Notes under the pieces: model-generated
What the model was told of the DNA's origin: nothing
The model's input: only the letters and a program-made list of their open reading frames with translations
The model's database searches: none
In this document: positions 37,101 through 50,518 of the stretch, one piece after another
How positions within the stretch are numbered: position 1 is the first letter of the stretch
How the letters are laid out: the number at the start of each line of letters is the position of its first letter
DNA from: Hydractinia symbiolongicarpus
Taxonomy: Eukaryota > Cnidaria > Hydrozoa > Anthoathecata > Hydractiniidae
Reading direction: 5' to 3'
NCBI RefSeq assembly: GCF_029227915.1
Contig: NC_079878.1
Location: 2,234,001-2,298,000, forward strand
Length of the DNA: 64,000 nt
Program-made: the position numbers and the translations under genes

Positions 37101-38252
37101 TTAAATTATTTTTTCACCACTAAAACGCATGAGACTTGTAGTTTTCAGAAATGTTAGCATTTTTGATGAGACGTTTAATGAAAGTGGTTTAATCGCCGGC
37201 AAACGAAAACCCGCGATTTCCCGTGAATCCCGGGCTTGGCCTGTATAGTCGAATGCATACAAAGAAAGTACCCAGGGAGTAAATTCATTTCCCGAACGAT
37301 TTTTTAAATTATTATTTAACCACTAAAGCCCATGAGACTTGTAGTTTTTAAAAATGTTTTCATTTTTGATGAGACGTTGAATAAAAGAAGTTTAATCGCC
37401 GGCAAACGAAAACCCGCGACTTCCCGTAAATCCCCGACTCGGCCTGTATAGTCAAAAGTATACAAAGAAAGTACCCAGGGAGTAAACTCATTTCCCGAAC
37501 GATTTTTTAAATTATTTTTTCACCACTAAAACGCATGAGACCTGTAGTTTTCAGAAATGTTTTCATTTTTGATGAGACGCTTAATGAAAGTGGTTTAATC
37601 GCCGGCAAACGAAAACCCGCGATTTCCCGTAAATCCCGGGCTTGGCCCGTATAGTCGAATGTATACAAAGAAAGTACCCTGTGAGTAAACTCATTTCCCA
37701 TGTATACAAAGAAAGTACCCTGTGATTAAACTCATTTCCTAAACAATTTTTTAAATTATTTTTTCACCACTAAAACGCATGAGACTTGTAGTTTTCAAAA
37801 ATGTTTTCATTTTTGATGAGACGCTTATTAAAAGAAGTTTAATCGCCGGCAAACGAAAACCCGCCATTTCCCGTAAACCCCGGACTCGGCCCGTATAGTC
37901 AAAAGTATACAAAGAAAGTACCCAGGGAGTAAACTCATTTCCCGAACGATTTTTTATATTATTTTTTCACCACTAAAACGCATGAGACTTGTAGTTTTTA
38001 AAATTGCTTTCATTTTTATGGGACGCTGAATAAAAGAAGTTTAATCGCCGGCACACGAAAACCCACGATTTCCCGTAAATCCCGGACTGGGCCCGTATAG
38101 TCAAAAGTATACAAAGAAAGTACCCAGGGAGTAAACTCATTTCCCGAACGATTTTTTAAAATTATTTTTTCACCACTAAAACGCATGAGACTTGTAGTTT
38201 TTAAAAGTGTTTTCATTTTTGATGAGACGCTGAATAAAAGAAGTTTAATCGC

Positions 38253-41176
38253 CGGCAAACAAAAACCCGCGATTTCCCGTAAATCCCGGACTCGGCCCGT
38301 ATAGTCAAAAGTATACAAAGAAAGTACCCAGGGAGGAAACTCATTTCCCGAACGATTTTTTAAATTATTTTTTCACCACTAAAACGCATGAGACCTGTAG
38401 TTTTCAGAAATGTTTTCATTTTTGATGAGACGCTTAATGAAAGTGGTTTAATCGCCGGCAAACGAAAACCCGCGATTTCCCGTAAATCCCGGGCTTGGCC
38501 CGTATAGTCAAATGTATACAAAGAAATTACCGTGTGAGTAAACTCATTTCCAAAACGATTTTTTAAATTATCTTTTCACCACTAAAACGCATGAGACTTG
38601 CAGTTTTCAAAAATGTTTTTATTTTTGATGAGACGCTGAATAAAAGAAGTTTAATTTCCGGCAAACAAAAACCCGCCATTTCCCGTAAACCCCAGACTCG
38701 GTCCGTATAGTCAAAAGTATACAAAGAAAGTACCCAGGGAGTAAACTCATTTCCCGAACGATTTTTTAAATTATTTTTTCACCACTAAAACGCATGAGAC
38801 CTGTAGTTTTCAGAAATGTTTTCATTTTTGATGAGACGCTTAATGAAAGTGGTTTAATCGCCGGCAAACGAAAACCCGCGATTTCCCGTAAATCCCGGGC
38901 TTGGCCCGTATAGTCGAATGTATACAAAGAAAGTACCCTGTAAGTAAACTCATTTCCCATGTATACAAAGAAAGTACCCTGTGATTAAACTCATTTCCTA
39001 AACAATTTTTTAAATTATTTTTTCACCACTAAAACGCATGAGACTTGTAGTTTTCAAAAATGTTTTCATTTTTGATGAGACGCTTATTAAAAGAAGTTTA
39101 ATCGCCGGCAAACGAAAACCCGCCATTTCCCGTAAACCCCGGACTCGGCCCGTATAGTCAAAAGTATACAAAGAAAGTACCCAGGGAGTAAACTCATTTC
39201 CCGAACGATTTTTTATATTATTTTTTCACCACTAAAACGCATGAGACTTGTAGTTTTTAAAATTGCTTTCATTTTTATGGGACGCTGAATAAAAGAAGTT
39301 TAATCGCCGGCACACGAAAACCCACGATTTCCCGTAAATCCCGGACTGGGCCCGTATAGTCAAAAGTATACAAAGAAAGTACCCAGGGAGTAAACTCATT
39401 TCCCGAACGATTTTTTAAAATTATTTTTTCACCACTAAAACGCATGAGACTTGTAGTTTTTAAAAGTGTTTTCATTTTTGATGAGACGCTGAATAAAAGA
39501 AGTTTAATCGCCGGCAAACAAAAACCCGCGATTTCCCGTAAATCCCGGACTCGGCCCGTATAGTCAAAAGTATACAAAGAAAGTACCCAGGGAGTAAACT
39601 CATTTCCCGAACGATTTTTTAAATTATTTTTTCACCACTAAAACGCATGAGACCTGTAGTTTTCAGAAATGTTTTCATTTTTGATGAGACGCTTAATGAA
39701 AGTGGTTTAATCGCCGGCAAACAAAAACCCGCGATTTCCCGTAAATCCCGGACTCGGCCCGTATAGTCAAAAGTATACAAAGAAAGTACCCAGGGAGGAA
39801 ACTCATTTCCCGAACGATTTTTTAAATTATTTTTTCACCACTAAAACGCATGAGACCTGTAGTTTTCAGAAATGTTTTCATTTTTGATGAGACGCTTAAT
39901 GAAAGTGGTTTAATCGCCGGCAAACGAAAACCCGCGATTTCCCGTAAATCCCGGGCTTGGCCCGTATAGTCAAATGTATACAAAGAAATTACCGTGTGAG
40001 TAAACTCATTTCCAAAACGATTTTTTAAATTATCTTTTCACCACTAAAACGCATGAGACTTGCAGTTTTCAAAAATGTTTTTATTTTTGATGAGACGCTG
40101 AATAAAAGAAGTTTAATTTCCGGCAAACAAAAACCCGCCATTTCCCGTAAACCCCAGACTCGGTCCGTATAGTCAAAAGTATACAAAGAAAGTACCCAGG
40201 GAGTAAACTCATTTCCCGAACGATTTTTTAAATTATTTTTTCACCACTAAAACGCATGAGACCTGTAGTTTTCAGAAATGTTTTCATTTTTGATGAGACG
40301 CTTAATGAAAGTGGTTTAATCGCCGGCAAACGAAAACCCGCGATTTCCCGTAAATCCCGGGCTTGGCCCGTATAGTCGAATGTATACAAAGAAAGTACCC
40401 TGTAAGTAAACTCATTTCCCATGTATACAAAGAAAGTACCCTGTGATTAAACTCATTTCCTAAACAATTTTTTAAATTATTTTTTCACCACTAAAACGCA
40501 TGAGACTTGTAGTTTTCAAAAATGTTTTCATTTTTGATGAGACGCTTATTAAAAGAAGTTTAATCGCCGGCAAACGAAAACCCGCCATTTCCCGTAAACC
40601 CCGGACTCGGCCCGTATAGTCAAAAGTATACAAAGAAAGTACCCAGGGAGTAAACTCATTTCCCGAACGATTTTTTATATTATTTTTTCACCACTAAAAC
40701 GCATGAGACTTGTAGTTTTTAAAATTGCTTTCATTTTTATGGGACGCTGAATAAAAGAAGTTTAATCGCCGGCACACGAAAACCCACGATTTCCCGTAAA
40801 TCCCGGACTGGGCCCGTATAGTCAAAAGTATACAAAGAAAGTACCCAGGGAGTAAACTCATTTCCCGAACGATTTTTTAAAATTATTTTTTCACCACTAA
40901 AACGCATGAGACTTGTAGTTTTTAAAAGTGTTTTCATTTTTGATGAGACGCTGAATAAAAGAAGTTTAATCGCCGGCAAACAAAAACCCGCGATTTCCCG
41001 TAAATCCCGGACTCGGCCCGTATAGTCAAAAGTATACAAAGAAAGTACCCAGGGAGTAAACTCATTTCCCGAACGATTTTTTAAATTATTTTTTCACCAC
41101 TAAAACGCATGAGACCTGTAGTTTTCAGAAATGTTTTCATTTTTGATGAGACGCTTAATGAAAGTGGTTTAATCGC
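38253..41176 (+). repeat. 1462-bp tandem duplication private to A3
   Basis: Minus-strand markers at 38960/40422 and 38318...39577/41039, and a rare gggaggaaac at 38331/39793, are 1462 bp apart. 1462 equals one 1259-bp HOR plus one 203-bp monomer. The join lies near 39715, in the shared ccggcaaac element. Confidence 0.85.
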
Positions 41177-43569
41177 CGGCAAACAAAAACCCGCGATTTC
41201 CCGTAAATCCCGGGCTTGGCCCGTATAGTCAAATGTATACAAAGAAAGTAACCTGTGAGTAAACTCATTTCCAAAACGATTTTTTAAATTATCTTTTCAC
41301 CACTAAAACGCATGAGACTTGTAGTTTTCAAAAATGTTTTTATTTTTGATGAGACGCTGAATAAAAGAAGTTTAATTTCCGGCAAACAAAAACCCGCCAT
41401 TTCCCGTAAACCCCGGACTCGGTCCGTATAGTCAAAAGTATACAAAGAAAGTACCCAGGGAGTAAACTCATTTCCCGAACGATTTTTTAAATTATTTTTT
41501 CAACACTAAAACGCATGGGACTTGTAGTTTACAAAAATTTTTTTCATTTTTGATGAGACTCTGAATAAAAGAAGTTTAATCGCCGGCAAACGAAAACCTG
41601 CGATTTCCCGTAAATCCCGGACTCGGCCCGTATAGTCAAAAGTATACAAAGAAAGTACCCAGGGAGTAAACTCATTTCCCGAACGATTTTATAAATTATT
41701 ATTTCACCACTAAAGCCCATGAGAATTGTAGTTTTTAAAAATGTTTTCATTTTTGATGAGACGCTGAATAAAAGAAGTTTAATCGCCGGCAAACGACAAC
41801 CCGCGACTTCCCGCAAATCCCGGGCTTGGCCCGTATAGTTGAATGTATATAAAGAAAGTACCCAGGGAGTAAACTGATTTCCCGAACGATTTTTTAAATT
41901 ATTTTTTCACCACTAAAACGCATGAGACTTGTAGTTTTCAAAAGTGTTTTCATTTTTGATGAGACGCTGAATAAAAGAAGTTTAATCGCCGGCAAACGAA
42001 CACCCGCGATTTCCCGTAAATCCCGGACTCGGCCCGTATAGTCAAAAGTATACAAAGAAGGTACCCAGGGAGTAAACTCATTTCCCGAACGATTTTTTAA
42101 ATTATTTTTTCACCACTAAAACGCATGAGACTTGTAGTTTGCAGAAATGTTTTCATTTTTGATGAGACGCTTAATGAAAGTAGTTTAATCGCCGGCAAAC
42201 GAAAACCCGCGATTGCCCGTAAATCCCGGACTCGGCCGTATAGTCAAAAGTATACAAGGAAGGTACCCAGGGAGTAAACTCATTTCCCGAACGATTTTTT
42301 AAATTTTTTTTACACCACTAAAACGCATGAGACTTGTATTTTTTAGAAAGGTTTTCATTTTTGATGAGACGCTTAATGAAAGTGGTTTAATCGCCGGCAA
42401 ACGAAAACCCGCGATTTCCCGTAAATCCCGCGCTTGCCCCGTATAGTCAAATGTATACAAAGAAAGTACCCTGTGAGTAAACTCATTTCCAAAACGATTT
42501 TTTAAATTATCTTTTCACCACTAAAACGCATGAGACTTTTAGTTTTCAAAAATGTTTTCATTTTTGATGAGACGCTGAATAAAAGAAGTTTAATCGCCGG
42601 CAAACGAAAACCCGCCATTTCCCGTAAACCCCGGACTCGGCGCGTATAGTCAAAAGTATACAAAGAAAGTACCCAGGGAGTAAACTCATTTCCCGAACGA
42701 TTTTTTAAATTATTTTTTTACCACTAAAACGCATGGGACTTGTAGTTTACAAAAATATTTTCATTTTTGATGAGACTCTGAATAAAAGAAGTTTAATCGC
42801 CGGCAAACGAAAACTTGGAATTTCCCGTAAATCCCGGACTCGGCCCGTATAGTCAAAAGTATACAAAGAAAGTATCCAGGGAGTAAACTCATTTCGCAAA
42901 CGATTTTTTAAATTATTATTTCACCACTAAAGCCCATGAGACTTGTGGTTTTTAAAAATGTTTTCATTTTTGATGAGACGCTGAATAAAAGAAGTTTAAT
43001 CGCCGGCAAACGAAAACCCGCGACTTCCCGTAAATCCCGGATTCGGGCCGTATAGTCAAAAGTATACAAATAAAGTACCCAGGGAGTAAACTCATTTCCC
43101 GAACTATTTTTTAAATTATTTTTTCACCACTAAAACGCATGAGACTTGTAGTTTTCAGAAATGTTATCATTTTTGATGAGACGCTTAATGAAAGTGGTTT
43201 AATCGCCGGCAAACGAAAACCCGCGATTTCCCGTGAATCCCGGGCTTGGCCTGTATAGTCGAATGCATACAAAGAAAGTACCCAGGGAGTAAATTCATTT
43301 CCCGAACGATTTTTTAAATTATTATTTAACCACTAAAGCCCATGAGACTTGTAGTTTTTAAAAATGTTTTCATTTTTGATGAGACGTTGAATAAAAGAAG
43401 TTTAATCGCCGGCAAACGAAAACCCGCGACTTCCCGTAAATCCCCGACTCGGCCTGTATAGTCAAAAGTATACAAAGAAAGTACCCAGGGAGTAAACTCA
43501 TTTCCCGAACGATTTTTTAAATTATTTTTTCACCACTAAAACGCATGAGACCTGTAGTTTTCAGAAATG

Positions 43570-43588
43570 TTTTCATTTTTGACTATAC
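43570..43588. other. Strand-switch junction J5 (A to B), 6-bp microhomology
   Basis: A sequence gttttcatttttga(tgag) passes into B sequence (ac)ttttgactatacgg, sharing ttttga at 43577-43582. A3 up to 43576 mirrors B3 from 43915 (coordinates sum to 87491; gaac 43507-43510 pairs with gttc 43981-43984). This leaves an unpaired centre of about 338 bp. Confidence 0.88.
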
Positions 43589-44418
43589 GGGCCGAGTCCG
43601 GGGTTTACGGGAAATGGCGGGTTTTCGTTTGCCGGCGATTAAACTTCTTTTAATAAGCGTCTCATCAAAAATGAAAACATTTTTGAAAACTACAAGTCTC
43701 ATGCGTTTTAGTGGTGAAAAAATAATTTAAAAAATTGTTTAGGAAATGAGTTTAATCACAGGGTACTTTCTTTGTATACATGGGAAATGAGTTTACTCAC
43801 AGGGTACTTTCTTTGTATACATTCGACTATACGGGCCAAGCCCGGGATTTACGGGAAATCGCGGGTTTTCGTTTGCCGGCGATTAAACCACTTTCATTAA
43901 GCGTCTCATCAAAAATGAAAACATTTCTGAAAACTACAGGTCTCATGCGTTTTAGTGGTGAAAAAATAATTTAAAAAATCGTTCGGGAAATGAGTTTACT
44001 CCCTGGGTACTTTCTTTGTATACTTTTGACTATACAGGCCGAGTCGGGGATTTACGGGAAGTCGCGGGTTTTCGTTTGCCGGCGATTAAACTTCTTTTAT
44101 TCAACGTCTCATCAAAAATGAAAACATTTTTAAAAACTACAAGTCTCATGGGCTTTAGTGGTTAAATAATAATTTAAAAAATCGTTCGGGAAATGAATTT
44201 ACTCCCTGGGTACTTTCTTTGTATGCATTCGACTATACAGGCCAAGCCCGGGATTCACGGGAAATCGCGGGTTTTCGTTTGCCGGCGATTAAACCACTTT
44301 CATTAAGCGTCTCATCAAAAATGATAACATTTCTGAAAACTACAAGTCTCATGCGTTTTAGTGGTGAAAAAATAATTTAAAAAATAGTTCGGGAAATGAG
44401 TTTACTCCCTGGGTACTT

Positions 44419-46852
44419 TATTTGTATACTTTTGACTATACGGCCCGAATCCGGGATTTACGGGAAGTCGCGGGTTTTCGTTTGCCGGCGATTAAACTTC
44501 TTTTATTCAGCGTCTCATCAAAAATGAAAACATTTTTAAAAACCACAAGTCTCATGGGCTTTAGTGGTGAAATAATAATTTAAAAAATCGTTTGCGAAAT
44601 GAGTTTACTCCCTGGATACTTTCTTTGTATACTTTTGACTATACGGGCCGAGTCCGGGATTTACGGGAAATTCCAAGTTTTCGTTTGCCGGCGATTAAAC
44701 TTCTTTTATTCAGAGTCTCATCAAAAATGAAAATATTTTTGTAAACTACAAGTCCCATGCGTTTTAGTGGTGAAAAAATAATTTAAAAAATCGTTCGGGA
44801 AATGAGTTTACTCCCTGGGTACTTTCTTTGTATACTTTTGACTATACGCGCCGAGTCCGGGGTTTACGGGAAATGGCGGGTTTTCGTTTGCCGGCGATTA
44901 AACTTCTTTTATTCAGCGTCTCATCAAAAATGAAAACATTTTTGAAAACTAAAAGTCTCATGCGTTTTAGTGGTGAAAAGATAATTTAAAAAATCGTTTT
45001 GGAAATGAGTTTACTCACAGGGTACTTTCTTTGTATACATTTGACTATACGGGGCAAGCGCGGGATTTACGGGAAATCGCGGGTTTTCGTTTGCCGGCGA
45101 TTAAACCACTTTCATTAAGCGTCTCATCAAAAATGAAAACATTTCTAAAAAATACAAGTCTCATGCGTTTTAGTGGTGTAAAAAAAATTTAAAAAATCGT
45201 TCGGGAAATGAGTTTACTCCCTGGGTACCTTCCTTGTATACTTTTGACTATACGGCCGAGTCCGGGATTTACGGGCAATCGCGGGTTTTCGTTTGCCGGC
45301 GATTAAACTACTTTCATTAAGCGTCTCATCAAAAATGAAAACATTTCTGCAAACTACAAGTCTCATGCGTTTTAGTGGTGAAAAAATAATTTAAAAAATC
45401 GTTCGGGAAATGAGTTTACTCCCTGGGTACCTTCTTTGTATACTTTTGACTATACGGGCCGAGTCCGGGATTTACGGGAAATCGCGGGTTTTCGTTTGCC
45501 GGCGATTAAACTTCTTTTATTCAGCGTCTCATCAAAAATGAAAACACTTTTGAAAACTACAAGTCTCATGCGTTTTAGTGGTGAAAAAATAATTTAAAAA
45601 ATCGTTCGGGAAATCAGTTTACTCCCTGGGTACTTTATTTGTATACTTTTGACTATACGGCCCGAATCCGGGATTTACGGGAAGTCGCGGGTTTTCGTTT
45701 GCCGGCGATTAAACTTCTTTTATTCAGCGTCTCATCAAAAATGAAAACATTTTTAAAAACCACAAGTCTCATGGGCTTTAGTGGTGAAATAATAATTTAA
45801 AAAATCGTTTGCGAAATGAGTTTACTCCCTGGATACTTTCTTTGTATACTTTTGACTATACGGGCCGAGTCCGGGATTTACGGGAAATTCCAAGTTTTCG
45901 TTTGCCGGCGATTAAACTTCTTTTATTCAGAGTCTCATCAAAAATGAAAATATTTTTGTAAACTACAAGTCCCATGCGTTTTAGTGGTGAAAAAATAATT
46001 TAAAAAATCGTTCGGGAAATGAGTTTACTCCCTGGGTACTTTCTTTGTATACTTTTGACTATACGCGCCGAGTCCGGGGTTTACGGGAAATGGCGGGTTT
46101 TCGTTTGCCGGCGATTAAACTTCTTTTATTCAGCGTCTCATCAAAAATGAAAACATTTTTGAAAACTAAAAGTCTCATGCGTTTTAGTGGTGAAAAGATA
46201 ATTTAAAAAATCGTTTTGGAAATGAGTTTACTCACAGGGTACTTTCTTTGTATACATTTGACTATACGGGGCAAGCGCGGGATTTACGGGAAATCGCGGG
46301 TTTTCGTTTGCCGGCGATTAAACCACTTTCATTAAGCGTCTCATCAAAAATGAAAACATTTCTAAAAAATACAAGTCTCATGCGTTTTAGTGGTGTAAAA
46401 AAAATTTAAAAAATCGTTCGGGAAATGAGTTTACTCCCTGGGTACCTTCCTTGTATACTTTTGACTATACGGCCGAGTCCGGGATTTACGGGCAATCGCG
46501 GGTTTTCGTTTGCCGGCGATTAAACTACTTTCATTAAGCGTCTCATCAAAAATGAAAACATTTCTGCAAACTACAAGTCTCATGCGTTTTAGTGGTGAAA
46601 AAATAATTTAAAAAATCGTTCGGGAAATGAGTTTACTCCCTGGGTACCTTCTTTGTATACTTTTGACTATACGGGCCGAGTCCGGGATTTACGGGAAATC
46701 GCGGGTTTTCGTTTGCCGGCGATTAAACTTCTTTTATTCAGCGTCTCATCAAAAATGAAAACACTTTTGAAAACTACAAGTCTCATGCGTTTTAGTGGTG
46801 AAAAAATAATTTAAAAAATCGTTCGGGAAATCAGTTTACTCCCTGGGTACTT
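44419..46852 (-). repeat. 1217-bp tandem duplication in B3 (6 monomers)
   Basis: cggcccgaat at 44441 and 45658, with the following ttccaagttttcg, cgcgccgag, ggggcaagcgcggg and gggcaatcg monomers, are repeated 1217 bp apart. The second copy then runs into the gggttgtcg monomer at 46892. Confidence 0.87.
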
Positions 46853-49800
46853 TCTTTATATACATTCAACTATACGGGCCAAGCCCGGGATTTGCGGGAA
46901 GTCGCGGGTTGTCGTTTGCCGGCGATTAAACTTCTTTTATTCAGCGTCTCATCAAAAATGAAAACATTTTTAAAAACTACAATTCTCATGGGCTTTAGTG
47001 GTGAAATAATAATTTATAAAATCGTTCGGGAAATGAGTTTACTCCCTGGGTACTTTCTTTGTATACTTTTGACTATACGGGCCGAGTCCGGGATTTACGG
47101 GAAATCGCAGGTTTTCGTTTGCCGGCGATTAAACTTCTTTTATTCAGAGTCTCATCAAAAATGAAAAAAATTTTTGTAAACTACAAGTCCCATGCGTTTT
47201 AGTGTTGAAAAAATAATTTAAAAAATCGTTCGGGAAATGAGTTTACTCCCTGGGTACTTTCTTTGTATACTTTTGACTATACGGACCGAGTCCGGGGTTT
47301 ACGGGAAATGGCGGGTTTTTGTTTGCCGGAAATTAAACTTCTTTTATTCAGCGTCTCATCAAAAATAAAAACATTTTTGAAAACTACAAGTCTCATGCGT
47401 TTTAGTGGTGAAAAGATAATTTAAAAAATCGTTTTGGAAATGAGTTTACTCACAGGGTACTTTCTTTGTATACATTTGACTATACGGGCCAAGCCCGGGA
47501 TTTACGGGAAATCGCGGGTTTTTGTTTGCCGGCGATTAAACCACTTTCATTAAGCGTCTCATCAAAAATGAAAACATTTCTGAAAACTACAGGTCTCATG
47601 CGTTTTAGTGGTGAAAAAATAATTTAAAAAATCGTTCGGGAAATGAGTTTACTCCCTGGGTACTTTCTTTGTATACTTTTGACTATACGGGCCGAGTCCG
47701 GGATTTACGGGAAATCGCGGGTTTTTGTTTGCCGGCGATTAAACTTCTTTTATTCAGCGTCTCATCAAAAATGATAACATTTCTGAAAACTACAAGTCTC
47801 ATGCGTTTTAGTGGTGAAAAAATAATTTAAAAAATAGTTCGGGAAATGAGTTTACTCCCTGGGTACTTTATTTGTATACTTTTGACTATACGGCCCGAAT
47901 CCGGGATTTACGGGAAGTCGCGGGTTTTCGTTTGCCGGCGATTAAACTTCTTTTATTCAGCGTCTCATCAAAAATGAAAACATTTTTAAAAACCACAAGT
48001 CTCATGGGCTTTAGTGGTGAAATAATAATTTAAAAAATCGTTTGCGAAATGAGTTTACTCCCTGGATACTTTCTTTGTATACTTTTGACTATACGGGCCG
48101 AGTCCGGGATTTACGGGAAATTCCAAGTTTTCGTTTGCCGGCGATTAAACTTCTTTTATTCAGAGTCTCATCAAAAATGAAAATATTTTTGTAAACTACA
48201 AGTCCCATGCGTTTTAGTGGTGAAAAAATAATTTAAAAAATCGTTCGGGAAATGAGTTTACTCCCTGGGTACTTTCTTTGTATACTTTTGACTATACGCG
48301 CCGAGTCCGGGGTTTACGGGAAATGGCGGGTTTTCGTTTGCCGGCGATTAAACTTCTTTTATTCAGCGTCTCATCAAAAATGAAAACATTTTTGAAAACT
48401 AAAAGTCTCATGCGTTTTAGTGGTGAAAAGATAATTTAAAAAATCGTTTTGGAAATGAGTTTACTCACAGGGTACTTTCTTTGTATACATTTGACTATAC
48501 GGGGCAAGCGCGGGATTTACGGGAAATCGCGGGTTTTCGTTTGCCGGCGATTAAACCACTTTCATTAAGCGTCTCATCAAAAATGAAAACATTTCTAAAA
48601 AATACAAGTCTCATGCGTTTTAGTGGTGTAAAAAAAATTTAAAAAATCGTTCGGGAAATGAGTTTACTCCCTGGGTACCTTCCTTGTATACTTTTGACTA
48701 TACGGCCGAGTCCGGGATTTACGGGCAATCGCGGGTTTTCGTTTGCCGGCGATTAAACTACTTTCATTAAGCGTCTCATCAAAAATGAAAACATTTCTGC
48801 AAACTACAAGTCTCATGCGTTTTAGTGGTGAAAAAATAATTTAAAAAATCGTTCGGGAAATGAGTTTACTCCCTGGGTACCTTCTTTGTATACTTTTGAC
48901 TATACGGGCCGAGTCCGGGATTTACGGGAAATCGCGGGTTTTCGTTTGCCGGCGATTAAACTTCTTTTATTCAGCGTCTCATCAAAAATGAAAACACTTT
49001 TGAAAACTACAAGTCTCATGCGTTTTAGTGGTGAAAAAATAATTTAAAAAATCGTTCGGGAAATCAGTTTACTCCCTGGGTACTTTCTTTATATACATTC
49101 AACTATACGGGCCAAGCCCGGGATTTGCGGGAAGTCGCGGGTTGTCGTTTGCCGGCGATTAAACTTCTTTTATTCAGCGTCTCATCAAAAATGAAAACAT
49201 TTTTAAAAACTACAATTCTCATGGGCTTTAGTGGTGAAATAATAATTTATAAAATCGTTCGGGAAATGAGTTTACTCCCTGGGTACTTTCTTTGTATACT
49301 TTTGACTATACGGGCCGAGTCCGGGATTTACGGGAAATCGCAGGTTTTCGTTTGCCGGCGATTAAACTTCTTTTATTCAGAGTCTCATCAAAAATGAAAA
49401 AAATTTTTGTAAACTACAAGTCCCATGCGTTTTAGTGTTGAAAAAATAATTTAAAAAATCGTTCGGGAAATGAGTTTACTCCCTGGGTACTTTCTTTGTA
49501 TACTTTTGACTATACGGACCGAGTCCGGGGTTTACGGGAAATGGCGGGTTTTTGTTTGCCGGAAATTAAACTTCTTTTATTCAGCGTCTCATCAAAAATA
49601 AAAACATTTTTGAAAACTACAAGTCTCATGCGTTTTAGTGGTGAAAAGATAATTTAAAAAATCGTTTTGGAAATGAGTTTACTCACAGGGTACTTTCTTT
49701 GTATACATTTGACTATACGGGCCAAGCCCGGGATTTACGGGAAATCGCGGGTTTTTGTTTGCCGGCGATTAAACCACTTTCATTAAGCGTCTCATCAAAA

Positions 49801-49950
49801 ATGAAAACATTTCTGAAAACTACAGGTCTCATGCGTTTTAGTGGTGAAAAAATAATTTAAAAAATCGTTCGGGAAATGAGTTTACTCCCTGGGTACTTTC
49901 TTTGTAAACTTTTGACTATACGGGCCGAGTCCGGGATTTACGGGAAATCG
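45636..49950 (-). repeat. 2233-bp tandem duplication in B3 (11 monomers)
   Basis: cggcccgaat at 45658/47891 and the 90-codon frame at 46892/49125 are both 2233 bp apart. Near 47770 the join places tgataacatttctg (normally followed by the cggcccgaat monomer) directly after a gcgggtttttg monomer. 2233 equals 11 x 203. Confidence 0.86.
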
Positions 49951-50518
49951 CGGGTTTTTGTTTGCCGGCGATTAAACTTCTTTTATTCAGCGTCTCATCA
50001 AAAATGAAAACACTTTTAAAAACTACAAGTCTCATGCGTTTTAGTGGTGAAAAAATAATTTTAAAAAATCGTTCGGGAAATGAGTTTACTCCCTGGGTAC
50101 TTTCTTTGTATACTTTTGACTATACGGGCCCAGTCCGGGATTTACGGAAAATCGTGGGTTTTCGTGTGCCGGCGATTAAACTTCTTTTATTCAGCGTCCC
50201 ATAAAAATGAAAGCAATTTTAAAAACTACAAGTCTCATGCGTTTTAGTGGTGAAAAAATAATATAAAAAATCGTTCGGGAAATGAGTTTACTCCCTGGGT
50301 ACTTTCTTTGTATACTTTTGACTATACGGGCCGAGTCCGGGGTTTACGGGAAATGGCGGGTTTTCGTTTGCCGGCGATTAAACTTCTTTTAATAAGCGTC
50401 TCATCAAAAATGAAAACATTTTTGAAAACTACAAGTCTCATGCGTTTTAGTGGTGAAAAAATAATTTAAAAAATTGTTTAGGAAATGAGTTTAATCACAG
50501 GGTACTTTCTTTGTATAC

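Larger units (their letters stand above)
30143..43576 (+). repeat. Block A3: A-orientation satellite, shared arm of two inverted repeats
   Basis: 13.4 kb in A orientation. From 32597 it mirrors B2. From 30177 it mirrors B3. Open frames recur on its minus strand at the same spacings as on the plus strand of B2 and B3 (777, 617, 642, 1513 and 382 bp), in reversed order. Three changes are private to A3: a 608-bp duplication near 33-34 kb, a 406-bp (two-monomer) loss near 34.3 kb and a 1462-bp duplication near 38-41 kb. Confidence 0.92.
30177..43576. repeat. Left arm of inverted repeat IV
   Basis: This is A3 read as partner of B3. It overlaps the right arm of inverted repeat III, so one A3 segment can pair with either flanking block. 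The innermost pairing is 43576 with 43915 and the outermost is 30177 with 61618. Confidence 0.87.
32597..43576. repeat. Right arm of inverted repeat III
   Basis: Partner of 20828-30142. Its 10,979 bp equal the 9,314 bp of the left arm plus 1462 plus 608 minus 406 (within a base or two), so the three private A3 changes account for the length difference. Confidence 0.87.
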
